Source: Candidatus Hydrogenedentota bacterium (GTDB taxonomy: Bacteria > Hydrogenedentota > Hydrogenedentia > Hydrogenedentales > CAITNO01). From it: a stretch of 12,094 bases of DNA. The first letter of the stretch is position 1. The number at the start of each line of letters is the position of its first letter. The DNA lies in contig JAGLCZ010000045.1 in assembly GCA_023145975.1 (NCBI GenBank), positions 1-12,094 of the forward strand, given 5' to 3'. The translations under genes were made by a program, and so were the position numbers. The notes below the pieces were generated by a model. That model made no database searches. It had not been told where the DNA came from and worked only from the letters and a program-made list of their open reading frames with translations. Shown here piece after piece: positions 1-7,298 of this stretch.

Positions 1-1896
1 AGGCACATCTTCTGTCTTCTTAATAAGTTCAGGTGCGATCACTGGCTGAATTTTAGGGGGTACTTCATTGGCAGACTGTGCCTGTGCGGCGTAGGTGAGA
101 CAGTGGGCACGCCATTCAGCAAGTACTGCAACAGCACTTCCTTCAATTTTTCTACCCGCTTGGTCCAAATTTTTAGATTCATCAATTAAACGTCGCACTT
201 CCCCTAAAATCCAATCCCCTCGCTCCCGCGTTTGTGCTGTTCCGGCACTTCCGGTCAGATAAAGGGATTGTAATTCAGCTGCACGTACTGTAGTGTCTGT
301 GAGGGGCTCCAGAAAATATTCACCTCTGTTTTCTTCAACAGAACAGAGTGTTCGCGCTAGTTTTGCAAGGGTCATGATAGCAGGGCAGGCAACTTCCCCG
401 GGTAATTTTTGCAGGTGCCAATCTTCTTCGAGACGAGGTAATACACGTAGTAGCTTTAGAAAACGTAGTCTGCTCCCTTTTCCCTGTGGTGATTCTGAAA
501 TATTGCGGACCAAGTCAAGAATAGCAGGAGGTAATTGATCTGTCAGAAGGTTATTATCAAGAATATTTTTAGTTATGACTGTTATTTCTTGTAGAGCCGC
601 TTCTCCCAGAATAACCCCGCTATTTCCGGTCAGGTAGAGTGGATTTTCTCCCACAGTGAATTTTAGAAATCCATCATTTATTTCAGGCAACGGCAGTATA
701 TTTCCAAGAGCATCAGTTAATTCAATGGATACCGCGCCACCGATAGGTATTGATATTCTTTTATTTTCTTGTTCACTCCAGAGTGCGACAAACCAGGATG
801 CACCGTCGCTAAATACCGGTGCCTGTACATTTTCTTTAGATGACAGTGTGCCGACATAAGAATTATAGTGAAATCGTAATGCCAGTCCATTTAGATAGGC
901 CATGATTTCATGAACACCTGTGTCATCGGTCAGTACATTGGCATTTAGACCTATGTACGAGATATCAGCCGTGCAGTATTGGAAAAACTTGTGGATAAAA
1001 CGGAGGGTCTGACCCGTGTCATATGGTTTCCAAATGGGGCATAATATATTTATTTTCCATCCCTCTTGACCTTGCTGTGCTGCGATATTCTTAATGTTAT
1101 TTAGTTCTGTGAGTTCTGGCCAGTCGAAAGTCATGAGGGTAGCATGCCGTGCTGATAAAGATGGATTTTCCAGCAGGTGCTTTTCAAAGGCGGATACATT
1201 GGGCACTACAATAGAAATACTTGCAGGGCACCCGATTTTTCGCATAATATCGGGAATATTGATGTCATTTATTTTGGTATTATCAGGAGAAATATCCATG
1301 CGAAAGATATGTTCGCATTGTGCTTGAATAAGTGTCACATCTTCCTCTGAAAAGTTGTTTACTTGATCCAAAGTCATTGCTACAATGAGGTTTGCATGGA
1401 AGCGAGATGCATTCGTTGCCAGCTTCAAAAAATGAGGATTGTCCATATCGCATCTGAATGTGTCTATGCCGATACTTCTAATAGCTGGAAAAGGACATGT
1501 TTCTTCCTCACCTTTACAGTAGGTATAGATGGGAAGGTGATGGAGAGAATCTGGACGGTCAATGCGGCAGAAACTTGCTTGTGAAGTAAAGGTGTCTTCT
1601 TCGGTTTGCATGTCGATTTCAATAGTATAAAATCCTCTATCCCTGGGGGCATTATGAACAGCATACCAGTATTCAGAATTTGCATGGAGATGTATTTTTT
1701 CGAGTGCTATTTCTGTATTTTCTTTCATATGTGATGCTTGAATATGTAATTGAATATCAATATCGATTTCATCAGAAGAATGAAATTCTATGATAAGCGG
1801 GTCATCTACATATACATAAGGGAAAGGCTGATCAGGGGCAATGGTTATGTCCACGGAAGTTGGAAGTATTGCAAGCATTAACAAAACTAGCACCAT
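1..1896 (-). CDS. Secreted glycoside-hydrolase-like protein, 3' end beyond the window
   Basis: The frame is open from an ATG at 1896-1894 to the left edge, giving 632 codons with no stop, so the C-terminus is missing. Residues 1-12 are a short hydrophobic leader (MVLVLLMLAILP) without the usual basic N-region. This suggests export, but it is an atypical signal peptide. Residues about 20-115 read like a beta-sandwich and about 140-345 alternate strands and helices as in a TIM-barrel. Residues about 365-424 (ALWSEQ, LTDALGN, then NPLYLTG) match the strand-rich segment that closes many glycoside hydrolases. A helical region follows from about residue 430. I cannot identify catalytic acids or a GH family, so the carbohydrate role is an inference from fold-like patterns. 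The gene begins directly after the stop of the upstream hydrolase, with GGTGAG 4 nt before the ATG, so translational coupling is likely. Confidence 0.6.
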   Translation of the reverse strand, partial: MVLVLLMLAILPTSVDITIAPDQPFPYVYVDDPLIIEFHSSDEIDIDIQLHIQASHMKENTEIALEKIHLHANSEYWYAVHNAPRDRGFYTIEIDMQTEEDTFTSQASFCRIDRPDSLHHLPIYTYCKGEEETCPFPAIRSIGIDTFRCDMDNPHFLKLATNASRFHANLIVAMTLDQVNNFSEEDVTLIQAQCEHIFRMDISPDNTKINDINIPDIMRKIGCPASISIVVPNVSAFEKHLLENPSLSARHATLMTFDWPELTELNNIKNIAAQQGQEGWKINILCPIWKPYDTGQTLRFIHKFFQYCTADISYIGLNANVLTDDTGVHEIMAYLNGLALRFHYNSYVGTLSSKENVQAPVFSDGASWFVALWSEQENKRISIPIGGAVSIELTDALGNILPLPEINDGFLKFTVGENPLYLTGNSGVILGEAALQEITVITKNILDNNLLTDQLPPAILDLVRNISESPQGKGSRLRFLKLLRVLPRLEEDWHLQKLPGEVACPAIMTLAKLARTLCSVEENRGEYFLEPLTDTTVRAAELQSLYLTGSAGTAQTRERGDWILGEVRRLIDESKNLDQAGRKIEGSAVAVLAEWRAHCLTYAAQAQSANEVPPKIQPVIAPELIKKTEDVP

Positions 1897-2508
1897 CTAT
1901 CTCACCAGAAACGGGTTTGAAACTCGTTCCTCACCTATGGTTGTGGTGGGGCCGTGTCCACAGTAAACAATGGTTTTATCTGGTAATGTCAATAACTGAT
2001 GAGTGATGCTATTCAGCAATTGCGCCATGCTACCGCCTGGCAGATCTGTGCGCCCAATACTGCCCGCGAAAAGGACATCGCCTGCAATTATTATATCTTC
2101 ATTGACGAGTACTACATGCCCGGGGGAATGTCCGGGGGTATGGCGTACTTCGAACTGTGCATCTCCTACCTTAATGATATCGCCATGCTCAACGAATCGA
2201 TCCGGGTCAGGTGAGGCTGTGAAAGGAACGCCAAACATGCGCCCCTGTTCACAAAGACTTTGTAATAAGGGTAAATCCTCTGCGTGGCATACCAGCGGTG
2301 CTCCTGTGAGCTTGATCGCTTCTGCATTTCCTCCGCTGTGATCGCAATGACAGTGTGTATTGAATACCATTGTGACATTGCAGTCGGCAATAGATTGTGT
2401 TAATTCCAGCGTTATTTCACCGGGATCAATAACAATTGCTTCATTCGAATCTTTGATCACATAGCAGTTCGTAGAAAACGGTGTTACAGGAAAAGTTAAA
2501 ATTTCCAC
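1897..2508 (-). CDS. MBL-fold metallo-hydrolase, glyoxalase II-like (YcbL type)
   Basis: This 203-residue cytoplasmic enzyme has the full metallo-beta-lactamase metal site. The H-x-H-x-D-H motif lies at residues 52-57 (HCHCDH), with further ligands H127 in HTPGHSPGH, D144 in AGDVLF and H185 in YCGHGP. The SIGRTDLPGG segment at 150-159 and the TTIGEER-NPF ending are typical of the short glyoxalase-II-like/YcbL branch. Known members hydrolyse thioesters such as S-lactoylglutathione with a di-metal centre; the substrate here cannot be read from sequence. The length is normal and the protein ends where relatives end. The start is GTG at 2508, chosen because AAGGAG sits 8 nt upstream. It is the first gene of a likely two-gene unit with the downstream glycoside-hydrolase-like gene. 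Confidence 0.9.
   Translation of the reverse strand: MEILTFPVTPFSTNCYVIKDSNEAIVIDPGEITLELTQSIADCNVTMVFNTHCHCDHSGGNAEAIKLTGAPLVCHAEDLPLLQSLCEQGRMFGVPFTASPDPDRFVEHGDIIKVGDAQFEVRHTPGHSPGHVVLVNEDIIIAGDVLFAGSIGRTDLPGGSMAQLLNSITHQLLTLPDKTIVYCGHGPTTTIGEERVSNPFLVR
1901..1906 (-). promoter_or_regulatory. Ribosome binding site for the GH-like gene, inside the hydrolase gene
   Basis: GGTGAG reads toward the ATG at 1896 with 4 nt between. GGTGA is complementary to the outer part of the canonical anti-Shine-Dalgarno sequence, and this spacing places the pairing in the usual register. It lies within the last codons of the upstream gene and supports a true start at 1896 rather than only readthrough. Confidence 0.5.
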
Positions 2509-2516
2509 AAGAAAAG

Positions 2517-2522
2517 CTCCTT
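2517..2522 (-). promoter_or_regulatory. Ribosome binding site (AAGGAG) that decides the GTG start
   Basis: A strong AAGGAG lies 8 nt upstream of the GTG at 2508. It is the best Shine-Dalgarno match in the window, and it sets the start of the metallo-hydrolase gene at GTG. Confidence 0.75.
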
Positions 2523-2535
2523 TTAAGAAAAGTAC

Positions 2536-2564
2536 ATGCTACACACCTTGAATGTCTGAGTCAA
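2536..2564 (-). promoter_or_regulatory. Candidate sigma-70-type promoter for the hydrolase/GH-like pair
   Basis: Reading leftward, TTGACT at 2564-2559 (5 of 6 matches to the -35 consensus) is separated by exactly 17 nt from TAGCAT at 2541-2536 (4 of 6 matches to the -10). Transcription would start near 2529, leaving a leader of about 20 nt that contains the AAGGAG. The -10 is weak and the organism's sigma preferences are unknown, so this is a prediction. It implies the pair can be expressed separately from the membrane-protein gene upstream. Confidence 0.4.
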
Positions 2565-2577
2565 GATAGACAAGGTG
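2544..2577. repeat. Inverted repeat CACCTTG/CAAGGTG flanking the -35 region
   Basis: Perfect 7-bp arms lie at 2544-2550 and 2571-2577, separated by 20 bp. They bracket the candidate TTGACT -35 box, which is the layout expected of a dimeric repressor's operator. It could also form a weak RNA hairpin past the end of the upstream gene, but the 20-nt loop and the lack of an adjacent T-run argue against an intrinsic terminator. Confidence 0.35.
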
Positions 2578-2624
2578 AATTTATATTACCTATACAATGA
2601 AAAATGACTCGTACCATATAGTCC

Positions 2625-5057
2625 TTATTTTTTGATAGTTGCGTTATTTTCCGTAATTATATCAAGAGTTGCTGCTTCTAAGTGTTCCTTAACAGGAATT
2701 AGGGTCGGGGTATGTGTCAAAATGGAAGACCAGCCCGCTACACGCCGTTGTACTCCCCCCTGTTTATCAAAATAGAGGTCTAGTTGTTCATAGGATGCTG
2801 GAATATTAGGAAATAGCATCAAAAGATTTGCGCAGGTTTTATAGGATTCCTCCATAGCACCACTGCGTTCTTGTGCTTCTGCGAGAAGAAGCGTGAATAT
2901 AATACTTCCTGGACGTTGCTTTAACATTTTTGCTGCAAGTTCAAGCGCTTTAGAAAAATTCTCTTCCTTAAGGTAGTGCTGTATTTTCATGCGTTGCACT
3001 ACAGGAAAAAAGTTTTTATTAAAGGCGTATGGATATTGGACTTTACCGTTCCAGGGAATGGATAAGTACTGATTATAGCAAAATTCTTTCTTATCATCTG
3101 GAAGCAGTATATTAGCTAATAACCCTACATGATTGCGATCTTTTACACGATACAATCCCTGAAAAGAAGATATGGCTTCTTCAGACATGGATAATCCTGC
3201 AAATCGGGTCCAATCTGTACGATAGGTGGTTTTTTCGTAGATAGGAAAGTAGAGTTTTCCTGGACAAGTCTGCTCATTCTTTAATACAGAAACCGTCAGA
3301 GGCCCTCCAAAATCTCCAATGCCGCCTTGTCCCTCATAGATAGCATGTAGTTCCATCGTCATATTTATATTATCAAAGGCAGCAACCAGTATCCCCATTT
3401 CAAAATCTTCAAGCAGACACTTTCCTTCAAAACTTTTTATGCGTATTGACTCTGTGGGAGCGACAAAGGGTTTACCATCCCATTGCAGAATTTTATAGTT
3501 CACCGGGGTAATATCTGCAGTTTCATAGCTCCTGCGTAACTCTTCTATTTTTTTGTGTTGTAAGTGTTGTGCTGCCAGCAGAGGTGTATAGAAAATTATT
3601 ATGGTAAGTAGGAGCCATATCGTGGTACGGCGACATATGATCCAGTTCAATTTTTCTTTTTTATTTGATGTTTTTATTGCAAAATATTTAAAACCTGCTT
3701 TTTCTCCCAGATAGTAGCACATATGATGAAGTAGAAATCCGAGGAAAAAGAATGGAACAAAGGAGGTATGAAAAGCATGGCGTAGTGTAAACTGGATGCT
3801 GGTGTAGCCACAGAAGTAACAAAGCAGTGCCAGTAACAGCCATGCCCGGAATGGATTACGCGAAGCTATGAGTACAAGTGCTATAGAGACAAACCAGAGA
3901 CCATATTTTTCAATACCAAAAGGTGTTTGGGTAATTCCGACTATAATAGACAGCACTGCAGCATAGGAACGTGCCAGCATATCAGCAGGAAATGTCATAA
4001 TTATTTTTTGAACATACGCTTGTTTTACTTCAAAATCAAAGGTGGGATCGGCGGCGCGTTTCTGATAGATACTTTTAGGAAAAGTGATTCCTGCTCCGGC
4101 CGCATAATGAGATCTTATCGTACTGTACATGTCATTTAGTAGGTAGTGTTTTTCATAGGAGGCTGGACCTAATAGCCCCAATTCACGATCGGAAAAAGAT
4201 GAAAATCCCATGATGGTGTCATGGGATGCCAGGAGTCCTTCGCGCATGAAAGATTTATGTACCGGCCAGCCAGCTAGAACGAAAGATATGATGAGTAATG
4301 TGACCGCCAAAAAACGGGTGAGTAAATCGTATCGTTTAGATTTGATAGATCCCAAGAGGAGAACTAGAATACTTATGGGTAGGAATACAATCATATCCCG
4401 TCTGATTCCCATTCCGATACCTAGTATTACTCCGGTTAATAAGGAATATAAAAGAAAGTAACGGCGGGACAGTATCTTGAAGGCGATGGTTCCCGATAAT
4501 AACATAACGGCAAGGATAAAGGGAGCTTTTGCAAAATCGCGCAGTATAGGGAGGGTTTGGGATACGGAGGGTGCATAGATAAAAGATATAACAACAAGCA
4601 AGCTGAATAAGGGATTCATGGCGAGCCGGCATATTCCATATACTGCAAGACAGGCAAAGAAAAAATAGATAAGTATCAGTACCTTGATTGTATCCCAACT
4701 AATACCTTTTATTTTCCAAGCCGCTGCCACTGAATAGATGAGGTAGCGGTGGAATTCCTGGTAGGGATGCAGCGGCACGATTTCTACATCACCAGGAATT
4801 AGTGCGGTGTCAAATGTGGATGTTTGAAAATCTAGAAAGGAACGCAATTCAGGAATGGTAGCGGGGGCTATATTAACAAAACCATGTCCAGCATTCATCA
4901 TAATGGCAGGGATAAACAAGTCATTTGTAAGAGAGCCAGCGGGTCCCTGCCAGTCCTTAAGCTGGGACATTCCTACCCACCAAACAGTTATCGCTATAAG
5001 CAGTGCGAACAGCACTTTTCGCGCATGATGCCATTTTATTGCGGCGTGCATCTTCAT
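2625..5057 (-). CDS. Large integral membrane protein, GT-C-glycosyltransferase-like with C-terminal TPR-like region
   Basis: This 810-residue protein has about 12 hydrophobic segments (roughly 14-30, 122-142, 149-167, 178-196, 199-215, 221-237, 246-264, 361-376, 384-398, 403-418, 432-448 and 478-495). The large first loop (about 35-120) and GIGMGIRRD at 213-221 resemble the GT-C architecture, whose enzymes move sugars from polyprenyl-phosphate donors outside the membrane. No catalytic acid can be assigned with certainty, so activity is inferred. A soluble part begins near 500, and residues about 686-755 look like one or two TPR repeats (KALELAAKMLKQRPGS, AEAQERSGAMEES). The gene starts with ATG 8 nt after the upstream coiled-coil gene's stop and has no good Shine-Dalgarno, which suggests coupled translation. 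Alternatively it could be a transporter- or scaffold-type protein of unknown function. Confidence 0.6.
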   Translation of the reverse strand: MKMHAAIKWHHARKVLFALLIAITVWWVGMSQLKDWQGPAGSLTNDLFIPAIMMNAGHGFVNIAPATIPELRSFLDFQTSTFDTALIPGDVEIVPLHPYQEFHRYLIYSVAAAWKIKGISWDTIKVLILIYFFFACLAVYGICRLAMNPLFSLLVVISFIYAPSVSQTLPILRDFAKAPFILAVMLLSGTIAFKILSRRYFLLYSLLTGVILGIGMGIRRDMIVFLPISILVLLLGSIKSKRYDLLTRFLAVTLLIISFVLAGWPVHKSFMREGLLASHDTIMGFSSFSDRELGLLGPASYEKHYLLNDMYSTIRSHYAAGAGITFPKSIYQKRAADPTFDFEVKQAYVQKIIMTFPADMLARSYAAVLSIIVGITQTPFGIEKYGLWFVSIALVLIASRNPFRAWLLLALLCYFCGYTSIQFTLRHAFHTSFVPFFFLGFLLHHMCYYLGEKAGFKYFAIKTSNKKEKLNWIICRRTTIWLLLTIIIFYTPLLAAQHLQHKKIEELRRSYETADITPVNYKILQWDGKPFVAPTESIRIKSFEGKCLLEDFEMGILVAAFDNINMTMELHAIYEGQGGIGDFGGPLTVSVLKNEQTCPGKLYFPIYEKTTYRTDWTRFAGLSMSEEAISSFQGLYRVKDRNHVGLLANILLPDDKKEFCYNQYLSIPWNGKVQYPYAFNKNFFPVVQRMKIQHYLKEENFSKALELAAKMLKQRPGSIIFTLLLAEAQERSGAMEESYKTCANLLMLFPNIPASYEQLDLYFDKQGGVQRRVAGWSSILTHTPTLIPVKEHLEAATLDIITENNATIKK

Positions 5058-5065
5058 TATTTTAC

Positions 5066-6313
5066 TTATTCGGTAGCTTGGATTATTCCACCTAGTTCTG
5101 TGAATGCATTAAGTGGATTCTGTTCAGATAATTTAATGGAAGAGAAGAGGCTGCGGTCGGCACGTATGGAGAGAATACAGGATGGAACACCACCTTTTTT
5201 TGCCTCTTGCTGAAGATATAAAAATCCTCTGAATTGCACTGCTGTCAATGTTTTTTCAGTATCAAATTCATAAATTTCATGAAAGGTGCGTAATGGAATT
5301 TCGTGGAGCAGCTGTGCATACCGATGATTTCGTTCATCCTCAGATAAAACAGATTCGTGAAAAGAATCAGAGTTTTTGTCATAGTCTACTGCTTTAAGGC
5401 GAGGGAGTGCCTTCAAGGGGGGGAGTAAATAATCTACTACAAGTACTTTGTTTTCCACATCAAAGTCTACATCATAACTCTGTGGAAATAAGGGAGGATA
5501 ATTTGAAAATGCCAGTACCATATCAAAATAATCAATAATCGCATGAGGGTCACCCTCAGCAAAGGCAAGTTTTTTAGATTCAATTATTTGAGTGCATTTT
5601 TCACGTTCTCGGTAATAGCTTTCTTTTTCCTGGTTCCAGTGTTCTATTTTTTGTTGATACTTTTCCTTGACAGAATGGAAGTTTTTTTTGTATTGGAGTG
5701 CTTGCTCCTGCCGTAATCGTTGCACGCGTTGTGTTAACTGTTGCCATTGGGTATGGGCCGTTTCAAAATGTACACGGGCTTCTTTTTCTTTTTGCTCGCG
5801 TTTAGACCGCATTATTCTGTCCATTGCATCCAGTTTAGGTCGAAATATGGCATCCCTGATTTTAGGTTCCCGAGGTAATGAAGACTTGTCTGGAGGAGTG
5901 GGTAGGCTGGGTTCTTTGGGAATGGGATTCGGATAGTCCGGATATTTTTTAAGTGTATCCCATGAAAAAGCTGGATTTTGCTGCAATGCTCTTGCAAGGA
6001 CATTGTATGCATAATCTATTTCCTGCTGTGCTAATTCGTTGCGACCTTCAGCGATTTTCTTCTTTTGCCTGGCGGTTACATCTGCACGCTTAGCATTCAT
6101 TTCAAGACCGAGTTTCTTGCGCTTGACGGTCATGAAATGCTCATGCTGCGATTTCCATAAGAGGTTTTGGAAAACAGCTTTATGTACTGCAAATTCGGGA
6201 GTATCCGAGGATATATTGCGGTGCTTACTTAATTGGGTATAGACTGCCGGCAATCGGTACCGTTGCAGCCCTAAAGGTGTTGTAAAAACTTCAATTGCTG
6301 ATTTGTCGTACAT
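5066..6313 (-). CDS. Coiled-coil protein related to the non-catalytic part of Mrr-type restriction endonucleases
   Basis: This 415-residue soluble, highly charged protein has predicted helical coiled-coil stretches at about 52-110 and 160-250. A proline-rich linker at about 124-150 separates them. From about 255 to 400 it has a globular domain: YFDMVLAFSNYPPLFP, then VLVVDYLLPPLKALP, LRTFHEIYEFD and PSCILSI. From memory, this block matches the conserved segment that precedes the Mrr catalytic domain in some proteins annotated as restriction endonuclease. In those proteins an Mrr-type D-QAK nuclease domain follows. Here the protein stops right after the shared block, and no such motif is present in this gene or the next. 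Its function is therefore unknown. It starts at ATG 6313 with only a weak GAAAG upstream, and it lies 8 nt before the membrane-protein gene, probably in one transcript. Confidence 0.6.
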   Translation of the reverse strand: MYDKSAIEVFTTPLGLQRYRLPAVYTQLSKHRNISSDTPEFAVHKAVFQNLLWKSQHEHFMTVKRKKLGLEMNAKRADVTARQKKKIAEGRNELAQQEIDYAYNVLARALQQNPAFSWDTLKKYPDYPNPIPKEPSLPTPPDKSSLPREPKIRDAIFRPKLDAMDRIMRSKREQKEKEARVHFETAHTQWQQLTQRVQRLRQEQALQYKKNFHSVKEKYQQKIEHWNQEKESYYREREKCTQIIESKKLAFAEGDPHAIIDYFDMVLAFSNYPPLFPQSYDVDFDVENKVLVVDYLLPPLKALPRLKAVDYDKNSDSFHESVLSEDERNHRYAQLLHEIPLRTFHEIYEFDTEKTLTAVQFRGFLYLQQEAKKGGVPSCILSIRADRSLFSSIKLSEQNPLNAFTELGGIIQATE

Positions 6314-6464
6314 GCAATACTTTCAACTCTGTATAAATAAATTCTATTACTGCGATGAACAATTCAATTCTCTGATGCAGATGAGCAACGCATAAAAGAT
6401 CGTTTTATAACTGTAATATTATCGTGTAATCATTGCACTTATTTTAATTTTATAAAATAAATGT
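6314..6464. other. AT-rich intergenic gap between thiD and the coiled-coil gene
   Basis: This 151-bp gap is strongly AT-rich. It contains the inverted repeat ATAAAA/TTTTAT (6392-6397 and 6403-6408, loop GATCG) and the palindrome ATTTTATAAAAT at 6447-6458, just past the thiD stop. Neither has the GC stem expected of a terminator. TTGAAT, TAGAAT and TATAAA hexamers read leftward, but none is paired at a good spacing. A promoter for the two downstream genes is likely on size grounds but cannot be placed. Confidence 0.4.
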
Positions 6465-7298
6465 TCAGAACAGTTTATTATTATTTTTACTTGTTTTAGT
6501 CAAATTCCAACCATGGTGTAACGGTCCAAAACCGCGACCAATATTCAAATATTTACTTCCCTCAATTGCTCCCGTCAAATAGTTTTTGGCGAGGCGTACA
6601 GTTTCGGGCATAGCACATCCTTGAGCCAAATAGGCTGCAATGGCGGCAGCATAAGTACAACCCGTACCGTGTGTATTTTGCGTATCAATCCGTCGTGTCG
6701 AATAAGTTCGTTCTACATGACCGTCGAACAAATAATCTGTTGCATCGGGGGAATCAAGATGTCCTCCCTTTAACAGAACAAATGGAGAACCTAAATTATA
6801 CAATAATTCTAACGTGTTTCTCACATCAGTATACCCCTCAATAGCAATGCCGGTCAAGACAGCCGCTTCTGGAATATTTGGGGTGATAATGGTGGCTAAG
6901 GGCAATAAGTGATGCTTCAACACTTCTACGGCATCTTCACGCAGTAAAGAGGCACCACTTGTAGAAATCATTACTGGATCAACTACAATATTCGGCACTT
7001 GATACTTCTTCAGAATAGTTGCGACGGCTTCGATAATGGGCGCATTTGCCAGCATTCCCGTTTTTACGGCATCAATGCTGATATCTTCCAATACAGCTTC
7101 CAGTTGATTTTCAATTTCTGTTGGAGGTATCTCGTGAATACTACGTACTTCTGTAGTATTTTGAGCTGTTACTGCTGTGATTACACTCAAACCATAACAT
7201 TCCAGCGCGGAGAATGTTTTTAAATCAGCCTGAATACCTGCACCACCACTACTGTCACTTCCTGCGATGGTAAGTACACGCTTTATTTCCCCCTTCAT
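6465..7298 (-). CDS. thiD: Hydroxymethylpyrimidine/phosphomethylpyrimidine kinase
   Basis: This 277-residue cytoplasmic ribokinase-family enzyme phosphorylates 4-amino-5-hydroxymethyl-2-methylpyrimidine twice, giving the pyrophosphate that enters thiamine synthesis. Visible motifs are GSDSSGGAGIQADLK at 13-27 (substrate loop), KTGML at 79-83, DPVM at 107-110, LKGGH at 176-180, and the anion-hole NTHGTGCT at 208-215 with the family cysteine C214. The GFGPLHH segment at 256-262 is also typical. Length and motif order are normal and complete. The ATG shares its A with the TAA of topA (TAATG), so translation is probably coupled; GGTGA lies a little upstream inside topA. No other thiamine genes are in the window. 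Close relatives act on pyridoxal, but the motif set fits ThiD best. Confidence 0.93.
   Translation of the reverse strand: MKGEIKRVLTIAGSDSSGGAGIQADLKTFSALECYGLSVITAVTAQNTTEVRSIHEIPPTEIENQLEAVLEDISIDAVKTGMLANAPIIEAVATILKKYQVPNIVVDPVMISTSGASLLREDAVEVLKHHLLPLATIITPNIPEAAVLTGIAIEGYTDVRNTLELLYNLGSPFVLLKGGHLDSPDATDYLFDGHVERTYSTRRIDTQNTHGTGCTYAAAIAAYLAQGCAMPETVRLAKNYLTGAIEGSKYLNIGRGFGPLHHGWNLTKTSKNNNKLF

Noticed and set aside
293..1584. Several plus-strand frames of 67-81 codons
   Set aside because: All lie opposite the continuous 632-codon minus-strand frame, which explains the coding pattern of this region better.
2003..2341. Plus-strand open frame of 112 codons opposite the metallo-hydrolase
   Set aside because: It overlaps the clear HxHxDH enzyme on the other strand; its composition is that of a reverse-frame shadow.
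4336..4698. Minus-strand 120-codon frame inside the membrane-protein gene
   Set aside because: It is an alternative frame of a long, hydrophobic-patterned gene and has no start signal of its own.
6447..6458. Palindrome ATTTTATAAAAT just after thiD as a terminator
   Set aside because: The stem is AT-only with no loop and no T-run following; it is expected in AT-rich DNA.
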